Counted from the first letter of the stretch, positions 54,232 through 63,467 are shown. The stretch: 64,000 bases of DNA from CAWGJF01 sp963822905 (GCA_963822905.1 CAWGJF010000001.1:62001-126000); one strand, 5' to 3'. Notes: generated by a model not told the origin, from the sequence alone. Numbers and translations: made by a program.

Positions 54232-54726
54232 ATGAATAATTCGCGCCCAACATGGGATAAATATTTTCTTAAACTGGCAATGCTCGCTTCAGAAAGAGCA
54301 ACCTGTCCAAGAATGCATTGTGGATGTGTGCTCGTTAAAGATAGGTTTGTTCTTGCAACCGGTTATAACGGTTCTTTACCCGGGCAGCCTCATTGCGATG
54401 AAGTCGGCTGCCTGGTAGTTGATAACCACTGTGTAAGAACCAATCATGCAGAAATAAATGCCCTTGTACAGGCAACAAGACATGGTATTAATATTAAAGG
54501 TGCGACTGCTTACATAACTAATATGTCATGCACAACATGTGCAAAAGCATTAATTGCTGCAGGAATAAAAAGAGTAGTTGTATTTTCGGATTATCACGAT
54601 ACTCTTGCAACAAAATTTTTTAACGAGTGTGGAGTAGAAATTGAAAGAATTGATATGCCTGACAGAACAATTCAATACGACCTTGAAAAATATACCTCTG
54701 CAAAAAAGACTGAGAAATCTCAGTAG
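54232..54726 (+). CDS. dCMP deaminase
   Basis: 164 residues. Zinc-dependent deaminase with HAEINAL (His ligand and proton-shuttle Glu, near 84) and CTTCAKALIAAG (two Cys ligands, near 111), plus the N-terminal RPTWDKYFLKLAMLASERAT typical of the ComEB/dCMP deaminase family. It produces dUMP for dTMP synthesis. No ribosome site is clear. The next gene follows after 48 bases. Confidence 0.93.
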   Translation: MNNSRPTWDKYFLKLAMLASERATCPRMHCGCVLVKDRFVLATGYNGSLPGQPHCDEVGCLVVDNHCVRTNHAEINALVQATRHGINIKGATAYITNMSCTTCAKALIAAGIKRVVVFSDYHDTLATKFFNECGVEIERIDMPDRTIQYDLEKYTSAKKTEKSQ

Positions 54727-54774
54727 TCTTAACCAAATCTATTAAAAGAGATACTTCATTTAAAGTATAACAGT

Positions 54775-55650
54775 TTGAAAAATAAGTTCACAATTTTCGG
54801 TTTGATATTTCTTGCTGTTATCTTCTGGGGGAATTCATTCATTGCCACAAAACGATTGCTTACCGAAATTGAACCGGTTACAATAATTGTTTTACGTTTA
54901 ATAATAGCTTCGGTTGTTCTTTCTGTTTATGCTCTCCTTACAAAAAAAAGTTTTTCAATTAAGATCAAAAGTCATTTATATATTTTATTACTTGCGGCGG
55001 TTGCCTCCTTTCATCTCTGGATACAAGTAACAGGACTTAAATATACATCAGCGTCAAACACCGGATGGATTATCGGCACTGCTCCGGTTTTTATTGCTGT
55101 GCTCGGAATAATGTTTTTCAAAGAAAAGATTAAACTTGTCCAGGTTTTAGGAGTTGTTCTTGCTCTTACCGGATTGATATTATTGATTAGTAAAGGTGAT
55201 ATCACCAGCGTTGATTTTATAAGCACAAAGGGTGATTTACTGGTTCTTGGCAGTGCCTTTACCTGGGGTCTTTATTCAACAATTAATAAAAAGATTTCTC
55301 TTTCCTACTCTCCAACGATGACTATCCTTTACCTTTTTATTTTTATGGCAATATTCATTGTTCCATTCAACTTAACCCAGGAAAAAATAATCAGCATAGT
55401 TCATCTGTCTTCTACAGGCTGGTTAATGGTTCTCTTCCTCGGAATATTTTGTTCTGGTGTTGCGTATTCAATCTGGTCTTATGCGCTCCGTGTTTTGGAT
55501 TCCGGCAAAGTGGGGGCGTTTCTTTACATAGAGCCTTTTGTAACTGTACTTGCCGCCTGGATATTTTTGAGCGAATCAATAACTCTGCTTATGATAATAA
55601 GTGGATTAATAATCACCCTTGGCGTTGTTTTAGTAAATAAAGATAAATAA
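54775..55650 (+). CDS. DMT-superfamily (EamA) transporter
   Basis: 291 residues with ten predicted membrane helices in two EamA halves (about 1-135 and 155-290). FLAVIFWGNSFIATK in helix 1 and GSAFTWGLYSTINKK in helix 6 are typical repeats. It starts with TTG at 54775; no ATG lies at the right place. Probably a drug or metabolite exporter; the substrate cannot be told from sequence. Confidence 0.88.
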   Translation: MKNKFTIFGLIFLAVIFWGNSFIATKRLLTEIEPVTIIVLRLIIASVVLSVYALLTKKSFSIKIKSHLYILLLAAVASFHLWIQVTGLKYTSASNTGWIIGTAPVFIAVLGIMFFKEKIKLVQVLGVVLALTGLILLISKGDITSVDFISTKGDLLVLGSAFTWGLYSTINKKISLSYSPTMTILYLFIFMAIFIVPFNLTQEKIISIVHLSSTGWLMVLFLGIFCSGVAYSIWSYALRVLDSGKVGAFLYIEPFVTVLAAWIFLSESITLLMIISGLIITLGVVLVNKDK

Positions 55651-55729
55651 CCCCATCTCTAATATTTTTTAATATAGAATCATTTTTTATTTTCTTATGA
55701 ATATTTCAAACAATAGATTTTAATTTATT

Positions 55730-55999
55730 ATGATTCTTGATGATTCTGAGAAACGAAAACCTAAAATTGAATATCCTACTAAATGGGGCTATAAAATCAT
55801 TGGCAGAGATGTTGATGAAATGTTGTTAGCAATTGAAGAATCAATTGAAGGGTTGGAGTATGAAGTTACTCCCTCAAATATCAGCAAGAATGAAAAATAC
55901 TACAGCCTGAACCTAACAGTTCTGGTTCCATCCGAGCTGATCCGCGATATTCTTTTTCAGAAGCTTGTTAATCATCCTTCGGTTACAATGGTAATTTAA
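55730..55999 (+). CDS. DUF493 (YbeD-like) protein
   Basis: 89 residues of the DUF493 family with the ferredoxin-like fold pattern: KIEYPTKWGYKIIGRD near 12 and the LNLTVLVPSELIRDILFQKL end with HPSVTMVI. In E. coli YbeD sits near lipoate genes; function is unknown and may be allosteric. A separate gene of unknown type follows after 19 bases. Confidence 0.85.
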   Translation: MILDDSEKRKPKIEYPTKWGYKIIGRDVDEMLLAIEESIEGLEYEVTPSNISKNEKYYSLNLTVLVPSELIRDILFQKLVNHPSVTMVI

Positions 56000-56018
56000 T
56001 TGAAAGAGAAATCATAAT

Positions 56019-56579
56019 TTGATTTCAGAATGCGAAGTTCTTGAGCCAATAAAGCTTAATTGCTGGAAACACCACATGTTGTTTATACAAGAACAACTTT
56101 CGGGTAGTATCAGGAAACAGGAATTAAGAAAAATATTGTTCCGGATCGGTGAATCTCAAATGGACTTATATTTAGGCGAACTTTCTCCAAGGCAAATTTC
56201 ATCTTACATAATAAAAGAATTGAAAAAAAAGGATGTTTTCAAATTTCGGAATTTTCTTAAATGGACAATGAACAACGGTGCAAATTATAGAGAAATTTCT
56301 TTGCCAGATAAGGCCGTTTGGATTTTGAGAGAAGGAAATGAAAAAGAAAGATATATTCATATTCACCCCGGGAGATATTCTCCGTTAACTTTTCGGGTAA
56401 AATCATTGACACTAAAAAGTGCAATTGCTGTAATATCAAAATTCGGATCCGAAAGGAGCAAAAAACTTTTTCTGGATGATATAAATTCAATAAGGAAAGA
56501 AGTATTAAATATGCCACCATTAAAAACTATTTCTCCTCATTCCGTATATGGGAAAATAATTTTAACTATATGTAAATAA
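56019..56579 (+). CDS. Hypothetical protein
   Basis: 186 residues, starting at TTG 56019. No family is recognised. It is basic and mixed alpha/beta, without signal peptide or membrane helix. Notable segments are NCWKHHMLFIQEQL near 14, WTMNNGANYREISLPD near 87 and YIHIHPGRYSP near 112. It sits 19 bases after DUF493 and probably shares its transcript. Base composition resembles the neighbours. Confidence 0.55.
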   Translation: MISECEVLEPIKLNCWKHHMLFIQEQLSGSIRKQELRKILFRIGESQMDLYLGELSPRQISSYIIKELKKKDVFKFRNFLKWTMNNGANYREISLPDKAVWILREGNEKERYIHIHPGRYSPLTFRVKSLTLKSAIAVISKFGSERSKKLFLDDINSIRKEVLNMPPLKTISPHSVYGKIILTICK

Positions 56580-56610
56580 TGAATGGTATAGGATGTTGGG
56601 AATAGGATTT

Positions 56611-56652
56611 AAAAATAAAAACGGGAAGCAAAGAAATCCTTTAACTTCCCGT
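56611..56652 (-). terminator. Terminator of the thiol-redox operon
   Basis: Arms ACGGGAAG and CTTCCCGT around a 16-base loop, followed on the minus strand by TTTTTATTTTT. It lies just after the thioredoxin stop. Confidence 0.75.
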
Positions 56653-56669
56653 GTTTAATTTGGTTTTAG

Positions 56670-57032
56670 TTATGCAACTTCAATAAGCAGTTCTTTGTTG
56701 ATCGCTTCTTTTAATGATTCTTTAGGAAGTGCACCGACAGCCATTTTGGGTTGTCCTTCTTTTGGAATAAATAACAGAGAAGGGATACTTCTGATTCCAA
56801 ACACAGCCCCAAGCTCCTGTTCTTCATCAGTATTTATTTTATAAAATTTTACTTTTCCGTTGTATTCAGTTGAAAGCTCGTCGATAATAGGCCCAACCAT
56901 TTTACACGGTCCACACCACGGAGCCCAAAAATCTATAACAGCGGGTGTATCGCCTTCATATTTCCAGTCCTGGTTTTTTTCGTAATTGAAAACCTTATCA
57001 AGGAATGTTTGTTTTGTTAAATGCTCAGTCAT
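56670..57032 (-). CDS. trxA: Thioredoxin
   Basis: 120 residues with the redox-active WAPWCGPCKMVGP near 33-45 and the cis-Pro motif IRSIPSLLF near 84. The protein is slightly long at the N-terminus but a canonical cytoplasmic thioredoxin. It is the last of five genes on this strand (rhodanese, DUF6132, DUF2892, DUF302, trx), all small and about thiol or sulfur handling by family, ending in a hairpin terminator. Confidence 0.95.
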   Translation of the reverse strand: MTEHLTKQTFLDKVFNYEKNQDWKYEGDTPAVIDFWAPWCGPCKMVGPIIDELSTEYNGKVKFYKINTDEEQELGAVFGIRSIPSLLFIPKEGQPKMAVGALPKESLKEAINKELLIEVA

Positions 57033-57055
57033 TAATTTATCCTTTCTTATTAAAA

Positions 57056-57439
57056 TTAAACTGCTTGTAAAACGCGTCCGAGTTTTTCTTTTATCTGTTC
57101 AGCAACCGAAACTATTTTTTTGTTATCAATAATTTTAGTCATAACCATCGGATCAAAAACAGAAATGACAGTTTTATCTTCCTTTTCATAAACGATAATG
57201 TTACACGGTAACAGCAACCCAAGTTCTTCCTCCTCAAGCAAAGCCTGGTGTGCTATTGGAGGATTGCAAGCTCCGAGTATTGTGTATTTTTTAAAATCCA
57301 CATTTATTTTTTTCTTTAAAGTTTCTTTAACATCAATTGAAGTTAAAATCCCAAACCCTTCTTTTTTCAATTCTTCAGTTACTTTTTCAATTGTTTGTTC
57401 GAAAGACAAATCAACTGATTTTGAAAATCCATATTCCAT
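57056..57439 (-). CDS. DUF302 family protein
   Basis: 127 residues with the DUF302 pattern: TIEKVTEELKKEGFGILTSI near 15, the LGACNPPIAHQAL core near 55 and LLLPCNIIVYE near 77. DUF302 proteins are frequent near sulfur-oxidation and thiol genes; the fold is known but the activity is not. It is separated from the thioredoxin by 23 bases. Confidence 0.88.
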   Translation of the reverse strand: MEYGFSKSVDLSFEQTIEKVTEELKKEGFGILTSIDVKETLKKKINVDFKKYTILGACNPPIAHQALLEEEELGLLLPCNIIVYEKEDKTVISVFDPMVMTKIIDNKKIVSVAEQIKEKLGRVLQAV

Positions 57440-57456
57440 ATTAACTTATTTATTTT

Positions 57457-57663
57457 TTATTCAGATTTTTTTAGTGTAGATAGCTTAAAGGTCCAATATA
57501 AAGGGCAAAAACCCATTAAACTTGTTAGTAAAAACACCACGGCAATAAGTCCAAGCAGAATCGCTGCAATACCACTTATCTGGTTTGTGAAATAAAGCAC
57601 GGCGACAAGAACGAACAATACTGTCCTGATTATTCTGTCAGCCAGACTCATGTTCTTTTTCAT
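57457..57663 (-). CDS. DUF2892 membrane protein
   Basis: 68 residues. Start MKKNMSLADRIIR is that of DUF2892 proteins, followed by two membrane helices (about 13-30 and 35-52) and GFCPLYWTFKLST. These proteins often accompany rhodaneses. It overlaps the end of the DUF6132 gene by 26 bases, so translation is coupled. Confidence 0.85.
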   Translation of the reverse strand: MKKNMSLADRIIRTVLFVLVAVLYFTNQISGIAAILLGLIAVVFLLTSLMGFCPLYWTFKLSTLKKSE

Positions 57664-57877
57664 TTAATTCTTCCTTTTTATTGAAAAATGACTTAATTGA
57701 TTTCCAATCTGTTAATACAAGCCCGACAGCAAACCCATATAAGGTGCTTTTTACAGGACTGCTTGTGATAACACAGCTTCCGTTACAGCCCAAAAAATTG
57801 TAGTAAAGAAAACCGCCAAGCGCACCAAGAACAACCGGGAAAAATAATTTTAGTTTGTTCATTGATTTTAGTTTCAT
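57638..57877 (-). CDS. DUF6132 family membrane protein
   Basis: 79 residues with two membrane helices (about 9-25 and 40-58) and between them GCNGSCVITSSPV, the Cys-containing loop typical of DUF6132. The start ATG at 57877 overlaps the rhodanese stop as ATGA. The paired cysteines may take part in thiol chemistry or sulfur transfer, but no function is known. Confidence 0.8.
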   Translation of the reverse strand: MKLKSMNKLKLFFPVVLGALGGFLYYNFLGCNGSCVITSSPVKSTLYGFAVGLVLTDWKSIKSFFNKKEELNEKEHESG

Positions 57878-58254
57878 CTTGAATTCCATCTTAACATACC
57901 GCCTCTCAGGTTAGCGGCGTTAAACCCTATTTTCTTGAGCTTAATTGCTGCCGATAAACTGCGGCTTCCGGTTTCACAGTAGCAAACTATTTCTTTACCG
58001 GAAAATTTCTTTAATTCATTGTTTGATGAATTGATTTCAAATATAGGAACATGAAAAGATCCTTTTATTTTATTTCGGTTCCGTTCCTTTTCCGTTCGTA
58101 CATCGAGCATAACCACGTTTCTGTCTTTTTTAAGTTTGTCTGAAATTTCCTGTGCCGAATAGTGCTTTATTGATTTTATCTGCAGGAATTTTTTTACTAC
58201 ATAAAAAATGACAAGTGCAATAAATGCATATAGTAATATTTGTTCAGTCGTCAT
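57874..58254 (-). CDS. Rhodanese-like protein with N-terminal membrane anchor
   Basis: 126 residues: a membrane helix (about 6-24) followed by one rhodanese domain with the active-site loop CYCETGSRSLSA (Cys near 95) and VVMLDVRTEKERN near 48. It transfers sulfane sulfur from thiosulfate or persulfides. I start at MTTEQ (58254); an ATG eight codons earlier is also in frame. First gene of the thiol-redox operon. Confidence 0.92.
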   Translation of the reverse strand: MTTEQILLYAFIALVIFYVVKKFLQIKSIKHYSAQEISDKLKKDRNVVMLDVRTEKERNRNKIKGSFHVPIFEINSSNNELKKFSGKEIVCYCETGSRSLSAAIKLKKIGFNAANLRGGMLRWNSR

Positions 58255-58363
58255 ACTTAATAATAAAATTAATTTCATTTAGTTTGATAATAAAAAACAG
58301 AAAAGGATTCAAAAAGATTTAATCCTTCTTTGGATAGAAAAGGGAAGAGTTTCCGGTTAACTA

Positions 58364-59638
58364 TCAAACAGCCTGTTGTGTTTCCTGCCTGCCGACATAA
58401 ACATTATAAAGCCACATTAAAACAGTTGCAAGTACGCCAATCCCGATTAATGAATACCAAACCATTTCAGGTCTTCCGGCAGCTTTTGATTCTTGATAAA
58501 GCCAACCACCAAGCGGATCACCCACAAACCTTGCAATTGCAATAGGCAAGAACGCGTATCCCTGGAATAACCCTTGTTGTCCCGGCGGTGCAATTTCAGA
58601 AATATATTCATAATATCTTGGAGCCTGTGTCATTTCGCCAATTGCAAAAGCAACTATCCCGGCAGCAATTGTAGGAATGCTCGGATGGATTCCGATGATT
58701 ATCCATATCAAACTTGATAATGCAAATCCTAGAAGGATTGCTTTTCTTGTAGAAATATTTTTTGTGAGTCGATTTATTGGAATCTGCAAAAGAATGATTG
58801 CGCCTGCACCAGCCCACGATTGAATGATTTCGTAAGGAGCATTTGCATTGATGTAGTCGGTTATGTAGTATGGAATTATTATAAACTCCTGCCAGAAAAT
58901 TATCCAGTAAAGAGAATAGATGAGGAGGAATACCATAAACTTAACATTGCCCAAAACCACGAAAAGATTTCTAATCTTTTTTCCAAGTGATTCAACAACT
59001 TCCTGGTCTTTTCCCTTAACTTCTTTATACAAAAACATATTTACTACAAGCATAGCCAGGCAACTTACGGCAGAGACGATGTAAACGAATTCATTTCCAA
59101 ATTCATCTCTTACAAAATATGCTATTGTCGGACCTATCATTGCGCCTGCATTAACAAGCCAATAATAAATTGCAAAACCAAGTGATTTTGTTTCGGGAGT
59201 TGTAGTAACTGCTACTGTTCCAAGTACAGAAGGTTTTATAAATGATCCGCCGAGAGCAGTAAATGTCAGGAATATCATAACTATCCAGTAAAGATCAAGA
59301 TTGCTGTAAACTCCCGAGAATGCGCTCATTCCGACAGAGCCAATTAAAAAATATCCAAGAGCAAGGATTGTAAAGGCTATATTAAAAGCACGACGGAATC
59401 CCCACTTATCCGCAAGGGTTCCTCCAAGAATGGGAAGAAGATAAATCAATCCACCAAAAACTCCGGAAAGTTGTCCGGCTTCGGATTCAGTGAAGCCAAG
59501 CTTATTACGCATATAAATCATAAATACTATTTGCTGACCGTAATAGGCTAACCGTTCAAACAACTCCATTCCGTTTGCGACCCAGAAAGTTTTATGAATA
59601 CCTTCTCTGAGTTGTTTAAGTTTGCTTTCTTTTTCCAA
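58364..59638 (-). CDS. POT/MFS peptide transporter-like protein
   Basis: 424 residues, about 12 membrane helices. NGMELFERLAYYGQQIVFM near 22 matches the ExxERFxYY motif of proton-coupled oligopeptide transporters, and GGTLADKWGFRRAF near 74 is the MFS loop. It differs strongly from the other POT gene next to it. It lies 50 bases downstream of that gene on the same strand. It probably imports peptides or exports small solutes; the substrate is unknown. Confidence 0.82.
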   Translation of the reverse strand: MEKESKLKQLREGIHKTFWVANGMELFERLAYYGQQIVFMIYMRNKLGFTESEAGQLSGVFGGLIYLLPILGGTLADKWGFRRAFNIAFTILALGYFLIGSVGMSAFSGVYSNLDLYWIVMIFLTFTALGGSFIKPSVLGTVAVTTTPETKSLGFAIYYWLVNAGAMIGPTIAYFVRDEFGNEFVYIVSAVSCLAMLVVNMFLYKEVKGKDQEVVESLGKKIRNLFVVLGNVKFMVFLLIYSLYWIIFWQEFIIIPYYITDYINANAPYEIIQSWAGAGAIILLQIPINRLTKNISTRKAILLGFALSSLIWIIIGIHPSIPTIAAGIVAFAIGEMTQAPRYYEYISEIAPPGQQGLFQGYAFLPIAIARFVGDPLGGWLYQESKAAGRPEMVWYSLIGIGVLATVLMWLYNVYVGRQETQQAV

Positions 59639-59688
59639 TCAATTCCTTTTTAATATATAGGGGAATAAATTATTTGGAACCAGGGAAA

Positions 59689-60963
59689 TCATCTTGTAGC
59701 ATATTTTAATCTTTTTAGAAAAATGCGAACTAATGTTGCTGCTATAAATAGAAGTAAAACTAAAAATCCAAAAAATTGATAATGTGGCATACTGTTATAA
59801 AAACCACCGAATAATCCTGACAGATAATTTCCAATTGCAGTTGCGCCAAACCATCCTCCCATCATTGTGCCGCGGATTCTTGCCGGGGCAACTTTTGAAA
59901 CGAATGACAAGCCCATCGGACTTAAGCAAAGCTCTCCAATCGTGATGACAAAATAGGTTGAAATTAACCACTGTGGTCCCATATTATTTGCATCTGCATC
60001 CCCACCGGATAAACACGCAATAACAGTTATTATTAATGCTAATCCTGATATGAACATTCCCAGCCCAATTTTTGCTGGAGTTGTTGGCTCCTTTCCAGCC
60101 TTGCGCAGCCAGTTCCAAAAGACAACAATCAATGGTGTCAGAAGTAAAATAAATAATGGGTTGAAGGATGCGTAACTTTCCGGTTTAAGCCAGCCGAGAA
60201 GCACTGTTGATCTTTGAGCGAAAAGAGTCAAAGCGAATCCGTTTTGATGAAAAGACATCCAGAAAAATATTACAATTGCAAAGATTGTTACCAGGGCAAA
60301 TATTCTCTCTTTCTCTTGTGCAGGACTTATTTTTTCTGAAGTATCTAATGGAGCTCCGGTGTTCGCATCTCTTTGATCTGCCTGTAAATATCTTTTCTTC
60401 CATATTTCAAAAACGATGAGAGATAAGATCATTCCGATTCCGGCAGCGACGAACGCTGGCTGATAACTTCCAAAGTAACTGTGCAACCATGTTGCAGCCC
60501 ATGGAGCAATAAAAGCTCCAAGATTAATTCCCATATAAAAAATGTTATATCCCGAATCCTTTAAAGAACTTCCCGGCTCATAAAGATTTCCCACTAAAAC
60601 GGAAATGTTTGCTTTGAACAATCCGTTTCCAATAATTATTACAGCTAATGCAACATAAAATATCCAGATCATCGATGGGCCAGAAAGAGAGAGTAGAAAA
60701 TAACCGGCACTGAGAATAATTGCACCCAGGATAATAGTTTTCCGATAACCAAGAAATTTGTCCGCAACCCAGCCGCCGGCAATTGGTGTAAAGTAAACGA
60801 AGCCTAAATAAAGACCATAAATTTGACCCTTGAATGAATCGCTCCAGCCAAGCGTTTCATCCATATAAAGAGTAAACACGGCAAGCATTGTATAAAATCC
60901 AAAACGTTCCCACATTTCGGTAAAGAAAAGGACCATTAGTCCCCTTGGGTGACCCTTAAACAT
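59689..60963 (-). CDS. Proton-coupled oligopeptide transporter (POT/PTR)
   Basis: 424 residues with the start HPRGLMVLFFTEMWERFGFY, the E-x-x-E-R-F motif used for proton coupling, and PIAGGWVADKFLGYRKTI near 57. The late PTR signature region near 340-365 (GELCLSPMGLSFVSKVAP) is also present. It imports di- and tripeptides. A tcctcc (plus strand) ribosome site precedes the ATG. First gene of a two-gene POT operon. Confidence 0.93.
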   Translation of the reverse strand: MFKGHPRGLMVLFFTEMWERFGFYTMLAVFTLYMDETLGWSDSFKGQIYGLYLGFVYFTPIAGGWVADKFLGYRKTIILGAIILSAGYFLLSLSGPSMIWIFYVALAVIIIGNGLFKANISVLVGNLYEPGSSLKDSGYNIFYMGINLGAFIAPWAATWLHSYFGSYQPAFVAAGIGMILSLIVFEIWKKRYLQADQRDANTGAPLDTSEKISPAQEKERIFALVTIFAIVIFFWMSFHQNGFALTLFAQRSTVLLGWLKPESYASFNPLFILLLTPLIVVFWNWLRKAGKEPTTPAKIGLGMFISGLALIITVIACLSGGDADANNMGPQWLISTYFVITIGELCLSPMGLSFVSKVAPARIRGTMMGGWFGATAIGNYLSGLFGGFYNSMPHYQFFGFLVLLLFIAATLVRIFLKRLKYATR

Positions 60964-61159
60964 TTCTCCTCCTGAATGGTTCTTTGAAGTTATTTAGATT
61001 TGTATAGAAATTTATTTAGTTATACCCGACACTATTTTTTAATGAGCTTTTGTAGTTAGTTTATTTCAGAACTTGTTACTGTAGTCAGACGTCTTATAAT
61101 CACAAGGCAAGTTAAACAGTTTTTTAAATAATCACCATAAATAAATTCAATCTTTTAGA

Positions 61160-62170
61160 ATGAAAAATATTTTTAACCATACGAAACTCATATTTGCAAT
61201 TATTTTTATTTCCAATCTTGTTTATTCACAATCGGATTCAATTCCTTCAATGCGTACAGCAGATAAAATAAGGATTGCTGAAGCATTCCGTATTGCAGAT
61301 AAATATTGTGAAAGTATCTGGAAAGGCTGGGGTAAAACTTCTTTCCCGGTTCTATTAATTTATGATGATTATGAATTCCTTGTGAATTTTCCCGACCCCG
61401 ATTCGGGTTTTAGTCTTGCCGGATACGACTCATTATTAAAAAGTAATGTGTTTTACCGGAAAAGAGTTTTTGATATTCATCTGCTTGCAACTTTCCCCGC
61501 TGTGAATGGAATATCGACAGTTGTTGTTGGGACACCGGAGAATACAGGAAAAAGCAGCACAGAATGGATCGTTACCCTTCTTCATGAACACTTCCACCAA
61601 TTTCAGTACAGCCAACCTGATTATTATGAATCGGTAAATAAACTTGACTTAAGCGGAGATGATAAAACCGGAATGTGGATGTTAAACTATCCTTTCCCTT
61701 ATGATAATGAAAAAGTTGATTCAACTTATGAAAATATGACTAAAATGCTTGTTTCAATTTTTGATGAAAATAAAATTACCGATGAAAACGTAAAAAAATA
61801 TCTTCAACTCAGAAACAAACTGAAAATATTATTAGATGAAAAAGATTACAAATACTTTTCATTCCAGCTTTGGCAGGAAGGAATTGCAAGATATACTGAG
61901 CTTCAGATAGCCCGGATATTATCGGAACACAAGGATGAATATATACTCGAAATGAAAACCTTAAATGATTTCAAAAACTATAATTCCATTTATAATCAAT
62001 TATATAAAAATGTGCGTAATCTTTTAAACGGATTGAGACTTAGCGAGAGTAAGCGAATCTGTTTTTATCCTCTTGGTGCATTTGACGGGCTTCTCCTAGA
62101 TAAACTGAAAAAGAAATGGAAACCAGAATATTTTGAAAAGAAATTTTATTTAGAAAAGTATTTTGAATAA
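61160..62170 (+). CDS. Secreted protein with an HExxH-like zinc motif
   Basis: 336 residues, with a signal peptide (about 1-23, ending VYSQ). The centre contains LLHEHFHQFQYSQ near 146, i.e. HEHFH, an H-E-x-x-H zinc-protease motif. Further His/Glu residues follow (for example WQEGIARYTELQIAR near 238, which could provide the third, glutamate ligand as in gluzincins). The family is not recognised. It lies alone between the POT genes and dinB-like. Confidence 0.6.
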   Translation: MKNIFNHTKLIFAIIFISNLVYSQSDSIPSMRTADKIRIAEAFRIADKYCESIWKGWGKTSFPVLLIYDDYEFLVNFPDPDSGFSLAGYDSLLKSNVFYRKRVFDIHLLATFPAVNGISTVVVGTPENTGKSSTEWIVTLLHEHFHQFQYSQPDYYESVNKLDLSGDDKTGMWMLNYPFPYDNEKVDSTYENMTKMLVSIFDENKITDENVKKYLQLRNKLKILLDEKDYKYFSFQLWQEGIARYTELQIARILSEHKDEYILEMKTLNDFKNYNSIYNQLYKNVRNLLNGLRLSESKRICFYPLGAFDGLLLDKLKKKWKPEYFEKKFYLEKYFE

Positions 62171-62323
62171 GAGCCGTTCCCTGGTGGTTCCTGCCTAAAA
62201 TCTATTACCGACTTTTGATGATTATCAGTTAGCAAGTAATCATCCTAATTGATATATTCGAATTCCAGATAACAGATCTTTCAGACTTTAACCACATTAA
62301 ATTTATTCAAAACAGGAGGCTCT

Positions 62324-62899
62324 ATGTTTAAACGTCTTTTCGTTTTTTTCTCTCTTTTGATGGCAACTTTTTTCATCCAGGGAATGACTAATGTTGCTTA
62401 CTCTGAACAACCAGTAATAGTACAGGAGTTCCTAGGCCAGCTTGATTTTGTAAAGGGCAGATTAGATCAGCTTGCTGATGCAATGCCAGAATCAACGTAC
62501 GATTGGCGACCAATGGAGGGAGTTCGTTCCGTAGGTGAAGTTTATCTTCATGCGGCTGCAGGTAATTATATTTGTGTTTCGGTTTCCGGCGGAACGGTTC
62601 CGGAAAGCGTCGGATTTGTGATGGACTTTAGCAAGATGCACGATTGGGATACGCAAACCACAGATAAGGCGGAAATTATCAAAAAAATGGATGAATCTTT
62701 CGGCATTCTGAAAGACAGGGTTTCCAAATTAACTGAAGAAGATTTAAACCGGGAAGTTGAAGTATTTGGAATGAAAATGAGCATTAGGAATTTTATCATT
62801 TCGATGATCGCACATGCTCACGAACATCTGGGACAATCAATTGCTTATGCAAGAACAAATAAGGTAGTTCCACCGTGGAGTGAGAAATCAGGAGGATAA
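62324..62899 (+). CDS. DinB/YfiT-like protein with signal peptide
   Basis: 191 residues. After a signal peptide (about 1-26) comes the four-helix DinB-like fold: VKGRLDQLADAMPEST near 44, VGEVYLHAAAGNY near 72 (His) and AHAHEHLGQSIAYAR near 165 (two His), giving the three-histidine metal site of the DinB family. Such proteins act as thiol-dependent metalloenzymes. Export is unusual but seen in this family. An aggagg site precedes the ATG. Confidence 0.88.
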   Translation: MFKRLFVFFSLLMATFFIQGMTNVAYSEQPVIVQEFLGQLDFVKGRLDQLADAMPESTYDWRPMEGVRSVGEVYLHAAAGNYICVSVSGGTVPESVGFVMDFSKMHDWDTQTTDKAEIIKKMDESFGILKDRVSKLTEEDLNREVEVFGMKMSIRNFIISMIAHAHEHLGQSIAYARTNKVVPPWSEKSGG

Positions 62900-62913
62900 A
62901 TAATTTTTACTTA

Positions 62914-62941
62914 AGAGCTTGGGTTTAACCCGAGCTCTTTC
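62914..62941 (+). terminator. Terminator after the DinB-like gene
   Basis: Ten-base arms AGAGCTTGGG and CCCGAGCTCT (one G-T pair) around TTTAA, followed by a short TTT. It may serve both convergent genes. Confidence 0.65.
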
Positions 62942-62962
62942 AGAATTTCCAAGTATAATAGA

Positions 62963-63385
62963 TTAAGAAAATCTCTTATGATCTCTTCGTCTTCGCATTC
63001 CTTCTTGCTTTGGCAATTTGTCTGAATCAAATCCATCACCATCGATAATAAAATCTTCTGTTATATCTTCAATAAAATTAAAAGATATATTGTCTTCTTT
63101 TATCGATCTGATCACGGCATTTATTCCTGCTGTGACACTTCTAACTTCGGTATCAATTGTTCGCAGAGCTTTCCTGTAAATATGCCGGATACCAATATCT
63201 ACGGAGGAGAAAAGCCTCCTGCTTTTTTCTTCGGCACTTTCCCGGATCAAATCTGTGTCATTAATCAAGATTCTTCTGAAAACTTTTCCAGTTCGGGTTC
63301 CGAATAAAAAAGTTGTTAAGCTTCCCGCTGTGGCGCCAAGAAGAAAACAGGTTGTTTTTATAAAAGGACTATTCTTTTTAGCCAT
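62963..63385 (-). CDS. YtxH-like hypothetical protein
   Basis: 140 residues. One N-terminal membrane helix with Gly-rich motif (LGATAGSLTTFLFG), then LFGTRTGKVFRR, which recalls the GTK-R motif of YtxH-type stress proteins, followed by a helical, charged cytoplasmic part and a basic Arg-rich tail (RRRRDHKRFS). Function unknown. It is convergent with the DinB-like gene and lies downstream of the histidine kinase on the same strand (82 bases). Confidence 0.5.
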   Translation of the reverse strand: MAKKNSPFIKTTCFLLGATAGSLTTFLFGTRTGKVFRRILINDTDLIRESAEEKSRRLFSSVDIGIRHIYRKALRTIDTEVRSVTAGINAVIRSIKEDNISFNFIEDITEDFIIDGDGFDSDKLPKQEGMRRRRDHKRFS

Positions 63386-63467
63386 AAAAATTTATTTAAC
63401 TAAGATGATTGATTTTATAAAAGTATATAAGAAATATTATTCAGCTTTTCAAGATCGAATTGATTAA

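Noticed and set aside
58384..58393. CCTGCCTGCC near the end of the second POT gene as another palindromic insert
   Set aside because: Only one half of the palindrome is present and there is no matching second arm, so chance is sufficient.
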